Part shown: one piece after another, positions 45,282 through 54,510 of the stretch | Layout: every line of letters starts with the position of its first letter | How positions within the stretch are numbered: position 1 is the first letter of the stretch | NCBI GenBank assembly: GCA_022571515.1 | Contig: JACZXQ010000001.1 | Coordinates: 1-64,000, forward strand | Reading direction: 5' to 3' | Source: Gemmatimonadota bacterium | Lineage (GTDB): Bacteria; Gemmatimonadota; Gemmatimonadetes; Longimicrobiales; Gaopeijiaceae | DNA: 64,000 bases | The notes under the pieces: generated by a model | Told to the model about the DNA's origin: nothing | What the model saw: only the letters and a program-made list of their open reading frames with translations | Database searches by the model: none | Program-made: the position numbers and the translations under genes

Positions 45282-46079
45282 ATGAGACAACGTTGGCTGG
45301 TCCCCATCTCCGGGCTGCTGCTGGTCGCCTGTGCGGACACTGTCACGGCGCCGGACGCGCTTCAGTCCATGGACGAAGCGACCGCAACAGCGATCGCCGC
45401 CGCGGTGGTGGAGGCATCGGACGCCAGGCTGCCTTACTTGCCCGCCCTGGTGCGCAAGGCTCGGGAGGCGATCGAGGCGAGCGACGACAACGCTGAGGCC
45501 GTCACCGCATTCCGGCGGGCGCGGCGTGCACGCCGCGCTGCCAACGCAGCCTTGGTTGCCGGGGACCAGGACGAGTACCACCGCTTGAAGCGTCTCGAAC
45601 TCCGCTTCACGCTGGGAGGAGTGATCGCGGCGCTCGGCCCGGACGTCGTGACCGACGCTCTCGCCGGTGTGGACGCGGCGATCGCGCGCTGGGAGGAGCG
45701 GACGGCCGGCAAGGACGTGCCGCCGCGGTTCGCGAGGGTGCTCGAGCGAGTGCAGAACCTGGCGGAGAGGGCGCGCACGGCGGACTCGGCCGTGGCCTCG
45801 CTTTACTTCTCGGTGAGCGCGACCGAGGCGATCCTCTCGCTATCGCCACGGCACGTGGCTCGACGGGCCATCCGAAAGGCGACGCTCCTGTTCCGCGCGG
45901 CACGGGCCGCCGTGGGCGACGGGCCCACGGACGACGAGGTGGCCGCCCTCAGGCGTGCGCACCGTCTCATCGGCGTGGCCGAGGAGGCGTTCGATGCCAA
46001 GGAGTGGAGGCTTGCCATCCGCGCGGCCAACGCATCCGCGGATCTCTCGCAAAAGGTCCTGGACGGGCGAGCGCCTTAG
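45282..46079 (+). CDS. Helical lipoprotein of unknown function
   Basis: 265 residues from ATG with GGAGG eight bases upstream. Lipobox LLLVAC (Cys17). The rest is Ala/Arg-rich and helical (FRRARRARRAANAAL; RALRRAHRLIGVAEEAFD-type repeats), reminiscent of coiled helical-bundle lipoproteins. No catalytic motif. It is followed by a good hairpin at 46109-46137. It sits 36 bases downstream of the membrane protein gene, so they are likely cotranscribed. Confidence 0.7.
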   Translation: MRQRWLVPISGLLLVACADTVTAPDALQSMDEATATAIAAAVVEASDARLPYLPALVRKAREAIEASDDNAEAVTAFRRARRARRAANAALVAGDQDEYHRLKRLELRFTLGGVIAALGPDVVTDALAGVDAAIARWEERTAGKDVPPRFARVLERVQNLAERARTADSAVASLYFSVSATEAILSLSPRHVARRAIRKATLLFRAARAAVGDGPTDDEVAALRRAHRLIGVAEEAFDAKEWRLAIRAANASADLSQKVLDGRAP

Positions 46080-46108
46080 CCTCCAAGGCGTGCCCGGTAG
46101 ACCGATTC

Positions 46109-46147
46109 GGCCCGGTCGGCTTCTCGCCGGCCGGGCCGTCTTCCCTC
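46109..46147 (+). terminator. Hairpin terminator after the helical lipoprotein
   Basis: Arms GGCCCGGTCGGC and GCCGGCCGGGCC (one G-T wobble) around TTCTC, followed by GTCTTCCCT. It lies 30 bases past the lipoprotein stop. Confidence 0.7.
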
Positions 46148-46193
46148 CGTCCCCGATCTCGGCCATAGTTCTGCTCCTTCAGGAGGTAATCGA

Positions 46194-47864
46194 ATGAGCA
46201 AGATGCGCCTGCAGCACACGATCCTCGGAGCAGCCCTTCTCCCTTGGCTGGTAGCCGGTTGTGGGGGCAACGATGCCGGGGAGAGCTCTTCGATGGACGG
46301 CAACGTCCAGGAGCTACTGAATCAATACACGACCGTCCGCCTGTCGGCCGACCTGAGTGCCCTCTCGGATGCGGATCGCACCGTCGTTCGGCATCTGCTC
46401 GGCGCCATGGACGCCATGGACGACGTTTACTGGCAGCAGGCCTATGGTGACCGGGACGCCCTGCTCGATAGGGTGGAGGGAGAAGCTGCCCGGCGCCTCG
46501 TCGAGATCAACTACGGGCCGTGGGATCGCCTGGGCGGGGACGCGCCCTTCATCGAGGGCGTGGGCGCCAAGCCCGCCGGAGCGAACCTCTACCCGGCCGA
46601 CATGACGACCGACGAGTTCGAAGCGGCCGCCGCCGCCGATGGCGGCGAGGCGCTCCGCAGCCTGTACACGCTGGTCCGGCGCGCGGATGACGGCTCGCTG
46701 ACTGCGGTTCCGTACCACGAGGCCTTCGCCGAACAGCACCGGACGGCCGCGGAAGCGCTGCGACGGGCGTCCGAAGCAGCGGAGGAGCCTGGGCTCAAGA
46801 GCTTCTTGAGCCTGCGGGCCGACGCCCTTCTGACCGACGAGTACCAGGCAAGCGACATGGCCTGGCTCGACATGAAGGACAACATCGTCGATGTGGTGAT
46901 TGGGCCGATCGAGACGTACGAGGACCTGCTGTTCGGTTACAAGGCGGCGCACGAGGCGTACATCCTGATCAAGGACCAGGCATGGAGCGAACGCCTGTCG
47001 CGGTTCGCTTCGCTGCTGCCGGAGCTCCAGCGCGGACTACCGGTGCCGGAGGTGTACAAGCGCGAGATGGCGGGCTCGGACTCCGACCTGAACGCCTACG
47101 ACGTGGTCTACTACGCCGGCCAAGCCAACGCCGGGCCCAAGACGATCGCGATCAATCTTCCGAACGACGAAGAGGTCCAGCTCGCCAAGGGCACGCGGCG
47201 GCTCCAGCTCAAAAACACAATGCGGGCCAAGTTCGACCGAATCCTGGTACCCATCGCCGGAGAGCTCATCGCGGAGGACCAACGCTCCCACGTCACGTTC
47301 GATGCCTTCTTCGCGAATACCATGTTCCACGAGGTGGCGCACGGCCTGGGCATCAAGAACACTATCGACGGCACGAGCACGGTCCGAGGGGCCCTGCTGG
47401 AGACGGCGTCCTCCATGGAAGAGGGCAAGGCCGATGTCCTCGGGCTCTACATGGTCACCAGCCTGCTGGAAAGCGGAGAGATCACCGAGGGCACGCTCGA
47501 GGACTATTACGTCACGTTCATCGCCAGCATCTTCCGCTCCGTGCGCTTCGGCGCCACCAGCGCGCACGGCCGCGCCAACATGGTGCGCTTCAACTACTTC
47601 CAGGAGCGCGGAGCCTTCACTCGTGACGACGCCACGGGTACGTACCGGGTCGACTTCGAGGCGATGCGGGAGGCCATGAACGCTCTCTCGGAGCTGATTC
47701 TGACGCTCCAAGGTGACGGCGACCACGACGGAGCGGTGGCACTTCTGGCCGAGAAGGGCATGGTCGTCCCAGCGTTGCAGGCCGACCTGGATCGGCTGGG
47801 CTCGGCGGGAATTCCCGTGGACATCATTTTCGAGCAGGGCGAGTCGGTGCTGTTCGGAGGGTAG
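46194..47864 (+). CDS. Lipoprotein M49-like (dipeptidyl peptidase III) zinc peptidase
   Basis: 556 residues, ATG with AGGAGGT upstream. Lipobox LVAGC (Cys about 23). The zinc motif FHEVAHGLG (HEXXH with normal spacing) is followed about 50 residues later by the second zinc ligand region SSMEEGKADVLGLYM. M49 enzymes usually have an extended HEXXGH; the standard-length HEXXH with EEGKAD resembles variants known in thermophilic relatives. Early NLYPADMT and LNAYDVVYYAGQAN are typical M49 substrate-site parts. It trims dipeptides from oligopeptides in the periplasm. Confidence 0.85.
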   Translation: MSKMRLQHTILGAALLPWLVAGCGGNDAGESSSMDGNVQELLNQYTTVRLSADLSALSDADRTVVRHLLGAMDAMDDVYWQQAYGDRDALLDRVEGEAARRLVEINYGPWDRLGGDAPFIEGVGAKPAGANLYPADMTTDEFEAAAAADGGEALRSLYTLVRRADDGSLTAVPYHEAFAEQHRTAAEALRRASEAAEEPGLKSFLSLRADALLTDEYQASDMAWLDMKDNIVDVVIGPIETYEDLLFGYKAAHEAYILIKDQAWSERLSRFASLLPELQRGLPVPEVYKREMAGSDSDLNAYDVVYYAGQANAGPKTIAINLPNDEEVQLAKGTRRLQLKNTMRAKFDRILVPIAGELIAEDQRSHVTFDAFFANTMFHEVAHGLGIKNTIDGTSTVRGALLETASSMEEGKADVLGLYMVTSLLESGEITEGTLEDYYVTFIASIFRSVRFGATSAHGRANMVRFNYFQERGAFTRDDATGTYRVDFEAMREAMNALSELILTLQGDGDHDGAVALLAEKGMVVPALQADLDRLGSAGIPVDIIFEQGESVLFGG

Positions 47865-47915
47865 CAGTTCACCCGGAGCCAGCAACACTGACGATTACGA
47901 CCGAGGCGATGGTAC

Positions 47916-49004
47916 TCAGCCGCTCAATGGGTACTTGAGCGTGCCCTCGTAGGAGTCCAAGCCATCCTCGTTACGGACCGTGATCCGAGCCTCCCTGCGG
48001 CTGCCCATGCGCGCACAGCCATACTCACCATCCTTGTTGATGGCGACAAACTTCTCGCCCGGAATGAAGTCGTTGCCGATCGCGCGATATTTGTTCACGA
48101 TCATCTCGAGCGCGTCCTCGCACGCCTGTTGGGGCGAGCGCCCATCGCGCATTCGCATGACGATGTAGTACGACGCGCACGACTTGATCACGTCCTCCCC
48201 GCGCCCGGTGGCGCCGGCAGCTCCGACCTCGTTGTCGACGTAGAGGCCCGCCCCGATGACAGGCGAGTCACCTATACGGCCATTGATCTTCCAGCTGAGT
48301 CCGCTGGTCGTGGTGATGCCGGCCACATCGCCGTTCTCGTCGACGGCCAGCACATTGGTAGTGCCGTAGTGGAATTCGTCAGGACCATCGAGGAAGCCGG
48401 TCTGGTTCCCACCGCGTTCACGAAGATGATCGGGCGGACCCCAGTCATCAGACTCGCCACGGCGCTCACGCCAACGTAGCCAGGCTTCACGCGCCTTCGG
48501 AGTCAGCAGGTTCGACTCCTCGAACCCGAACGAACGCGCGAAGTCGAGCGCGCCCTTCCCCACCAGCATCACGTGATCGGTGCGCTCCATCACGAGACGC
48601 GCCACAGATGCCGGCGTCTTGATGTTCTCCAGGGATGCCACGGACCCTGCGTTGTACGTGCGGCCGTCCATGATGGACGCGTCCAACTGAACCACACCGT
48701 CCTCGTTGGGGAGGCCGCCATACCCCACGCTGGAGTCTTCGGGATCGACCTCGATCACGTTGGCCCCCTTCTCGACGGCATCCAACGCGCTACCTCCCGA
48801 GTCGAGGATCTGCCATGCCTCACGCATGGCGTTCTGACCGGTCTCATTCGTGTGGCTCGTGATGATCAGCGGCACGCCATGAGCGCCGCGCACGCGGCCT
48901 CCCAGATCCGCCGGAAGCCGTCCGAGCGCCAAAGCTCCCGCGCCCATGCCGACACTGTGCCGAAAGAATTCCCGCCGATCGAGTCCAGATCCGTTGCTGC
49001 TCAT
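47916..49004 (-). CDS. Tat-exported glycosylasparaginase/asparaginase (Ntn hydrolase)
   Basis: 362 residues. Twin-arginine signal LDRREFFRHSVGMGAGAL at the start. The autocleavage nucleophile Thr is in FHYGTTNVLAVD, and SWKINGRIGDSPVIGAG plus VDNEVGAAGATGRGEDV are the substrate-site motifs of the family, which cleaves N4-glycosyl-asparagine or asparagine-type amides. A GGGAGAGA just upstream supports the ATG at 49004; the next ATG three bases earlier would be closer. The Gly before the nucleophile (usually Asp) is found in other bacterial members as well. It converges with the M49 gene. Confidence 0.9.
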   Translation of the reverse strand: MSSNGSGLDRREFFRHSVGMGAGALALGRLPADLGGRVRGAHGVPLIITSHTNETGQNAMREAWQILDSGGSALDAVEKGANVIEVDPEDSSVGYGGLPNEDGVVQLDASIMDGRTYNAGSVASLENIKTPASVARLVMERTDHVMLVGKGALDFARSFGFEESNLLTPKAREAWLRWRERRGESDDWGPPDHLRERGGNQTGFLDGPDEFHYGTTNVLAVDENGDVAGITTTSGLSWKINGRIGDSPVIGAGLYVDNEVGAAGATGRGEDVIKSCASYYIVMRMRDGRSPQQACEDALEMIVNKYRAIGNDFIPGEKFVAINKDGEYGCARMGSRREARITVRNEDGLDSYEGTLKYPLSG

Positions 49005-49262
49005 CATTCTCTCCCTTGTCGTGGCTGGCGGACCGCTTCCGGCGCCGCGGTGAACAGATGCTACGGGATGAGGGGCAGGGTCCGCAACCGCCTGGAGGCC
49101 TTTCAGATGCAGCCCTACAGAGTCTGGTGACTCACATGAGCGAAAGTGCCTTGATCGACCACCTTCCCGCGGAGCTGGATCCGCTCGGGCTGCTCCTGGG
49201 CATGGGCTATCCCCGTCGCACACAGGAGCATCGCGACCGACAGTCCGGTGGTTGGGAGCGGG

Positions 49263-50954
49263 TCACCGGCCACCCAGGTCGACCACCTGCCGAACCGTGC
49301 CCCCCTTCTCCGACCGAACCGTGATCTCTGCGCTCGCTGGGCGCCGACCGTCGACGACGCGCACCGACCACTCCAGCGATCGCTCGACCACCGGGCCGCC
49401 GCGCGTACCTGGGAGCACTCCCAACGACCGTACGGCCTCGCCCTCGACCAGCTCTGCGTTGGTGAGCGCGAGGCTCACTCGCACCGGCTCGGCGATGCCG
49501 AGCACTTCGGTCGCGTGGACCGTGGCGGTGGCCATCCAGCCGGTGTTGGCCACGGTGGCGAGCACCCGGAACTGGCCATCGGACTCGGCGTGCTCCTCCG
49601 TAGCTACCAGCACTGCGACCTGGGGGGTCTTCTCGGCGAAGGTCAGCACCCAGCGCACGTTGCGGTCGAGCTCTCCGGCAATCAGCCGGTCGGGAGGGTT
49701 CGACGTGGACCACCGGTCCCAACCACCCACCTCGATGCGGCCCAACTGCGGGTGATCGAACGGCTTCCAATCGATGAATCCCGTGCCGCCCAGCACCTCA
49801 TCGTTCCAGCGAAAGAGCGCGTCCTGCCCCTCCCCGAACGCGTGGCCCCACATCTCGGTGGTCATGGTCAGCACGCCGAACACCTTGCTGCCCCAATCGT
49901 TGAAGACGCCGTGCCCCGGGCTCATGAGATCGACGATGGATTTCTTCGTATACGCGAAATTCTTGTAACCGGTGATCGGCACGCCGTCCTCGGCGATAAG
50001 CCGATAATCCTCCTGATCCGCTTCGGGAAACTCCCAGTCCTGGTCGGCAAGCGTCGGAAAGCGTAGCAGCAGGCCACCGCTCGTGTGGAACGTGTGAATC
50101 GCCGCGATGTTGGGCCGGGCGGTGATGTAGGTCACCAGTGCGTGCGTCTCGGGCTCGGAGAGCGGGAAGGGCCCCGACGCAAACTGCGCGGCGCTCCAGT
50201 TGGCCGGGAAGTTCCGGTTGAGGTCCACGCCACCCACACGGTCCTCGTTGAACCGGCCATCCCCATCGTTGTCCGTGCCCTCGGTGTAGACGCTGTAGCG
50301 TGGGCCTTCCTCCGAACCCGGCCGGGCTCGCACCATCCGCCGAGGGTCGTCCGGATGGATGACCCATCCACCGTCCGGGTCGGGCACGCGCATCTGGAGA
50401 ATGCGGCCGTCGCCGTCGAGGTCCTCGGGCGGATCCTCGTCCAATAGGCCGTCGCCGTCCTCATCTCCGGGCCGGACGTTCCAGCGATGGTTCTCCGGCG
50501 TATCCACCGAGATCGCCCGACCGTCCGGGTTCACGATGGGCACCACGTAGAACGCGCGCGTATCGACCAGCTCGGTGATCCTGGGGTCGCTGCCGTAGGC
50601 TCCAAGGAGCCGATCGATGAAGGCCAACGCCCCTTCCCCACCCAGCACCTCGCCGCCGTGGATGTTGCCGTCCACATAGAAGGCCGGCTTTTCCTCGGCC
50701 GGACCCGTCGCTGGGTTGTTTATGTCCACCGCCCAGATGGGGCGGCCCAAACGGGTGGCGCCTATCTCGAGCAGAGTCACCAGCTCCGAGTGGCGCGCCG
50801 TCACGGCCTCGAGGTAGTCCTGTATCTCGGCCAGCGTGTGATAGTGGTCGAAGGTGATGAGGCCCGTCTCTTGTGCAGCCATACGGAACGGCGAGCACAC
50901 TCCCAGCACGGCGGCGACGCACAACATCATCTTTCTCGAACGAAGGATCTCCAT
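49263..50954 (-). CDS. Secreted M14 zinc carboxypeptidase with calcium-loop insert
   Basis: 563 residues, signal peptide about 1-27. Zinc ligands: NIHGGEVLGGE (His and Glu of HXXE) and the later His in IHTFHTSGGLL; catalytic Glu in MTTEMWGHAFGE. Two Asp-rich loops, DEDGDGLLDED with DLDGDGRI, and TDNDGDGRFNED, form an EF-hand-like or dockerin-like calcium insert in the middle of the peptidase domain. A C-terminal Ig-like domain (about 465-563) follows. An alternative start at 50975 overlaps the upstream stop (TGATG). It removes C-terminal residues from peptides in the periplasm. Confidence 0.9.
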   Translation of the reverse strand: MEILRSRKMMLCVAAVLGVCSPFRMAAQETGLITFDHYHTLAEIQDYLEAVTARHSELVTLLEIGATRLGRPIWAVDINNPATGPAEEKPAFYVDGNIHGGEVLGGEGALAFIDRLLGAYGSDPRITELVDTRAFYVVPIVNPDGRAISVDTPENHRWNVRPGDEDGDGLLDEDPPEDLDGDGRILQMRVPDPDGGWVIHPDDPRRMVRARPGSEEGPRYSVYTEGTDNDGDGRFNEDRVGGVDLNRNFPANWSAAQFASGPFPLSEPETHALVTYITARPNIAAIHTFHTSGGLLLRFPTLADQDWEFPEADQEDYRLIAEDGVPITGYKNFAYTKKSIVDLMSPGHGVFNDWGSKVFGVLTMTTEMWGHAFGEGQDALFRWNDEVLGGTGFIDWKPFDHPQLGRIEVGGWDRWSTSNPPDRLIAGELDRNVRWVLTFAEKTPQVAVLVATEEHAESDGQFRVLATVANTGWMATATVHATEVLGIAEPVRVSLALTNAELVEGEAVRSLGVLPGTRGGPVVERSLEWSVRVVDGRRPASAEITVRSEKGGTVRQVVDLGGR

Positions 50955-50974
50955 GTCACGTCCCCCGTAACCCA

Positions 50975-51358
50975 TCAGTAGTCCGGCTCGTCCGGCACAT
51001 TGCAGTAGAAGTCCGAGAGCGAAATCGACATGCCAACCACCGAGTTACCGATCTCCTCGAAGTACTGCCGGATCCCCTCTTTGCCGATCACGAGCTCAGG
51101 CCCGAAAAATAGGCGAGCGTCGTCGTCATAGAGATCCGCGAGCTCATCGAGCTCACCCGCGTTCCAAGCCGCCTGCCATCGCTCGAGCCTGGGCCGAATC
51201 TCCTGCAGAACCTCGTTCCGGTATTGCGCGGCGGCGCGATCCCAAGTCGTGAGGAGCCCCTGGCCGGGGATTCGCTGACCGTGAACCGAAATCGGACCGA
51301 GCAGCCCGAGTAAAGCCGCTAAGGCAACGATGTAGATTCTGGGCGGGGTGCTAGTCAT
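50975..51358 (-). CDS. Secreted SnoaL/NTF2-like protein
   Basis: 127 residues; signal peptide about 1-28 (VALAALLGLLGPISVHGQ). The rest is an NTF2/SnoaL-like cone: WQAAWNAGELDELADLYDDD, then ARLFFGPELVIGKEGIRQYF, as in the DUF4440 group. Usually small-molecule binding or a subunit. It is one base-level step ahead of the M14 gene (TGATG overlap possible). Confidence 0.75.
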   Translation of the reverse strand: MTSTPPRIYIVALAALLGLLGPISVHGQRIPGQGLLTTWDRAAAQYRNEVLQEIRPRLERWQAAWNAGELDELADLYDDDARLFFGPELVIGKEGIRQYFEEIGNSVVGMSISLSDFYCNVPDEPDY

Positions 51359-51488
51359 CGAGGATATCCATGTGTTCGAGCAGGCGGGTGAGCCGCCAAG
51401 CAAAGGCCGAGCGCTTGCGGCGCCGAGCCCCTGAACCACCTATGAGATTAACATACGAAACGCAGCGTGGTATTACCAAGGGCGCCGC

Positions 51489-52538
51489 TCAGCCCCGTAG
51501 TTGCCTCATGCGCTTGCGGATCTGTTCCACCCGGCGGCGCGCATCCGTTACGGCCGCATCCACCTCTGAGGAGGCCGGCGTTACCCCTTCGCCGAGCTCG
51601 ATGAACGCGTTGAACTCCTGGATCGCCCGGCCACCCGAGCGCACGACCTCGATGGCACTCTCCGCCCGTCCGAACTCATGCTGGCTGCACATCGCCCGCT
51701 GGTACTCCACCAGCGCAATCACAGAGGCGCGTTCACCCGCGGGGATCGCGCGCGCGCCCAACTCGATCAAGGATCTCCTGCCGGCCTCGGTACGCCCGAC
51801 CGAACACTGAGCCTGCGTGAGGCGGAGGAAGGCCGACGAACTAGACGACTCGAACCCGACAGCCTCTTCCAACGCCTCTAGCGCACCTCCCCACTCTCCC
51901 AGGTTGATGTGGCTGATGCCCCGGTTCATCAACGCCTGGGCGTATTCACCGGCGTAAGTGCCCGTCCCACGCGGAGGCGCTTCCATGCGGGCATAGGCCG
52001 AAGCCGCTGCAGCCCAGTCCTCACTCTGGAACGCCCGGTCACCTGCACGTAGGGCAGTCCTGTCGATTCCAGCGTCCGGATCAGCCGGCGCGGGCCGGCT
52101 GATGGGTCGAGCGGTCGTAGCTGGCGGTCTCCTGCCCGCCACCCTGTCGAGTCGCCGCGCCATGCGGATCGTGAACGGCCCTGCCGAGGAGCCGCGCGCA
52201 ACGGAGAGCACGGTGTCCAAACGGTGATACGACGGCGCCTCGAGCCGCAGCTCGACAACCATTCGGTCCTCCGCCACCGCGTGCTCGATTCGATAGGGCT
52301 CCCCGGACAGCACTTGCTCCGTGGCCGATGCGTCGAGGGTGATCGGTGACCTGACGAGGTAGCGGACGGTCATGCGGTCGTCGGAGAGGGCAGCGCCGGT
52401 GCCTGCGTCCACGGCCTGGAGAACGATCTCGCTCGGCTCGGAGTCACGCAGAGAAACCTCGGCGGGCGAGTCGGCCTCACCCGAGCAGGCCCCAATGAGG
52501 ACCATCGTGAGCATCGTCGAAAGCCCAGCGTATCGCAT
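51489..52538 (-). CDS. TPR-type lipoprotein
   Basis: 349 residues; lipobox VLIGAC (Cys about 18). Residues about 120-145 are Pro/Arg-rich linker; TPR-like helices follow (GDRAFQSEDWAAAASAYARM, AQALMNRGISHINLGEWGGA, LEALEEAVGFESSSSSAFLR). It may be a scaffold for outer-membrane assembly. The gene is divergent from the Ser/Thr kinase (116 bases between starts). Confidence 0.75.
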   Translation of the reverse strand: MRYAGLSTMLTMVLIGACSGEADSPAEVSLRDSEPSEIVLQAVDAGTGAALSDDRMTVRYLVRSPITLDASATEQVLSGEPYRIEHAVAEDRMVVELRLEAPSYHRLDTVLSVARGSSAGPFTIRMARRLDRVAGRRPPATTARPISRPAPADPDAGIDRTALRAGDRAFQSEDWAAAASAYARMEAPPRGTGTYAGEYAQALMNRGISHINLGEWGGALEALEEAVGFESSSSSAFLRLTQAQCSVGRTEAGRRSLIELGARAIPAGERASVIALVEYQRAMCSQHEFGRAESAIEVVRSGGRAIQEFNAFIELGEGVTPASSEVDAAVTDARRRVEQIRKRMRQLRG

Positions 52539-52653
52539 GCCGTCTAAAGGAAGACGGCGGCCCGCGAGCGGCAAGCCCCACGAGCGAGTTGACCTGGCTT
52601 CATCCCGGCCGGTAAGTTCGTCGCACCACCGTTCCAGGCAAGGTGTTCGGTCC

Positions 52654-54495
52654 GTGTCAAACCCCGACGAACCCAAGAAGAAGAAACCGCCGCAAGCCAC
52701 CGTCGCGTGGAGCCCGGACGACCTTCCCGACCCCGAGGATACGGGCCTCGCCACCGGCTCAGGTGAGGACGAGCCGGAGGAGGATCGGCTGGTCGGCCAG
52801 CTCCTCAGGGACAAGTGGCGGGTGCTGGAGCGCATCGGCGCCGGCAGCTTTGGGACCGTCTATAAGGTAGAGGACGTGAAGGGCGGTTGGGTGGAGGCGC
52901 TCAAGATCCTCGGGGTTGACCAGCTCCATGGCGCCGAAGCCGAGAACGCCCGCAAGCGCTTCCTGCGGGAGGCGCAGATCATGAAGCGGCTCGGCACGGA
53001 GTCGGCTCATATCGTCGGGCTGTCGACCTACGAGGAGGACCTCGAGGCGGGGCTCATCTATTTCCTGATGGAGTTCGTCGAGGGCCGGGACCTTGCCACC
53101 GTGGTGCAAGACGAGGGCCGCTTCAGCACGGAGCGGACCATCAGGCTCGCGCTCCAAGTTTGCGACGCCCTCATGGCCGCACACGAAGGCCCCGAGCCCG
53201 TCGTGCACCGCGACCTGAAGCTCGAGAACATCATGCTCACGACGGATCGGGCAGGCGATGAGATCGTCAAGGTCCTCGACTTCGGGATCGCGAAGATCGC
53301 CGGAGGTGAGGCCGACAGCCGCCTCACGACCGTGGGAACGCTGGGCACGCCGGGGTATGCCGCACCCGAGCAACTCCGCGCCGAAGAGGTTGACGGCAGG
53401 ACGGACCTGTTCGCCTTCGGCGTGGTCCTCTACGCGTTGCTCGCGGGACACGACCCGTGGCTCGGCAACCCAGCGGGCTCATCGACGCACCAGATCTACG
53501 AGTTGATGGTGGCCTCGGACCGCGGTGAAGTCAGGCCGATCACGGAAACGGGTGCCGTGGTCCCACCGGCGATGACCAACATCGTCATGCGGCTCCTTCG
53601 CCGGGACCCGGACGAGCGCTTCCAGTCGGCCAGGGAACTCAGGGACGCGCTTCAGCGAGTCGGGGCGGGTGGAGCGGAGGCCGACGCGGCCTCGCTGCGG
53701 GTCATCACCGACACGCCGGGCGTCGAGATCCTGATCCGTCTGGGCCGGCAAACCATCACGGAGGGGCCCACGCCGCATGTGGCCAATGGGCTCGCGCCCG
53801 GTACCTATAAGGTTTCGGTCCGCGATCCGCGCTATCGGGCAGTGGAGACCACTGTGGCGCTCGGCCCCGGAGCAATGGAGGACCTGACGCTCGTCACGGA
53901 GCTGCGAAGCGCGGGCACCGGGGCGGGTGGTCACCGGCCAGGACTCATCGCCGCCGCCATCGCCACCGTTCTCCTGGCAACAGGGGCCTTCGTGGTTCGG
54001 CCATGGGGGCGTACGCTCGAGCTGTCCGATCTTCAGGCGCGCGTGGCGGGTGGCGGAGTGAGTCACGTTCGCCTGACCCCGAGGGGAATTGAGGGCCGGT
54101 TCAAGGTCGGATTCGTACCCGCCCCGTTCCGCGTGCCGGTGGGTGAGGGTGACGTACCGGGAGCGGTCGGCGAGCTCCGCTCGGGGGGCCTCTCGGTGGA
54201 TACCTCCTGGGAAGTCACGCGCCTGATCGGGCTGGCTGCGGCGGCCCAGGAACAGACACGCTACTTTGGTCGAGATGGAGACGACGTGCGTGGCTATGCG
54301 CAGCGCGCCGCCGTGCTGGAGCCGGGGAACGTCGCAGCCCGATCACTGCTGCTCAAGGTTGCCGAACGAATGGCATGGGACGCCGAGGCGGCGCAGCAGG
54401 ATGGTTCCCCGGAGATCGCCCGAGAGCTCGTGCGAGAGTGCCTCACACTCGTCCCCGATCACCCGGGTTGTACCGCGGCCCGCGACGGAAACTGA
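52654..54495 (+). CDS. Hanks-type serine/threonine protein kinase with PEGA domain and membrane anchor
   Basis: 613 residues from a GTG at 52654. The kinase domain (about 52-335) has the P-loop GAGSFGTVYKV, Lys84 in VEALKIL, HRDLKLEN (Asp187), DFG (209-211) and APEQ activation segment. Then a PEGA-like domain (348-405; TPGVEILIRLGRQTITEG) and a single helix (about 430-449; GLIAAAIATVLLATGAFVV) before a periplasmic region with a helical end. It is the sensor kinase of the module with the FHA protein and the PP2C gene just downstream. Signal unknown. Confidence 0.92.
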   Translation: MSNPDEPKKKKPPQATVAWSPDDLPDPEDTGLATGSGEDEPEEDRLVGQLLRDKWRVLERIGAGSFGTVYKVEDVKGGWVEALKILGVDQLHGAEAENARKRFLREAQIMKRLGTESAHIVGLSTYEEDLEAGLIYFLMEFVEGRDLATVVQDEGRFSTERTIRLALQVCDALMAAHEGPEPVVHRDLKLENIMLTTDRAGDEIVKVLDFGIAKIAGGEADSRLTTVGTLGTPGYAAPEQLRAEEVDGRTDLFAFGVVLYALLAGHDPWLGNPAGSSTHQIYELMVASDRGEVRPITETGAVVPPAMTNIVMRLLRRDPDERFQSARELRDALQRVGAGGAEADAASLRVITDTPGVEILIRLGRQTITEGPTPHVANGLAPGTYKVSVRDPRYRAVETTVALGPGAMEDLTLVTELRSAGTGAGGHRPGLIAAAIATVLLATGAFVVRPWGRTLELSDLQARVAGGGVSHVRLTPRGIEGRFKVGFVPAPFRVPVGEGDVPGAVGELRSGGLSVDTSWEVTRLIGLAAAAQEQTRYFGRDGDDVRGYAQRAAVLEPGNVAARSLLLKVAERMAWDAEAAQQDGSPEIARELVRECLTLVPDHPGCTAARDGN

Positions 54496-54510
54496 GCAGG
54501 AGACAATCGG

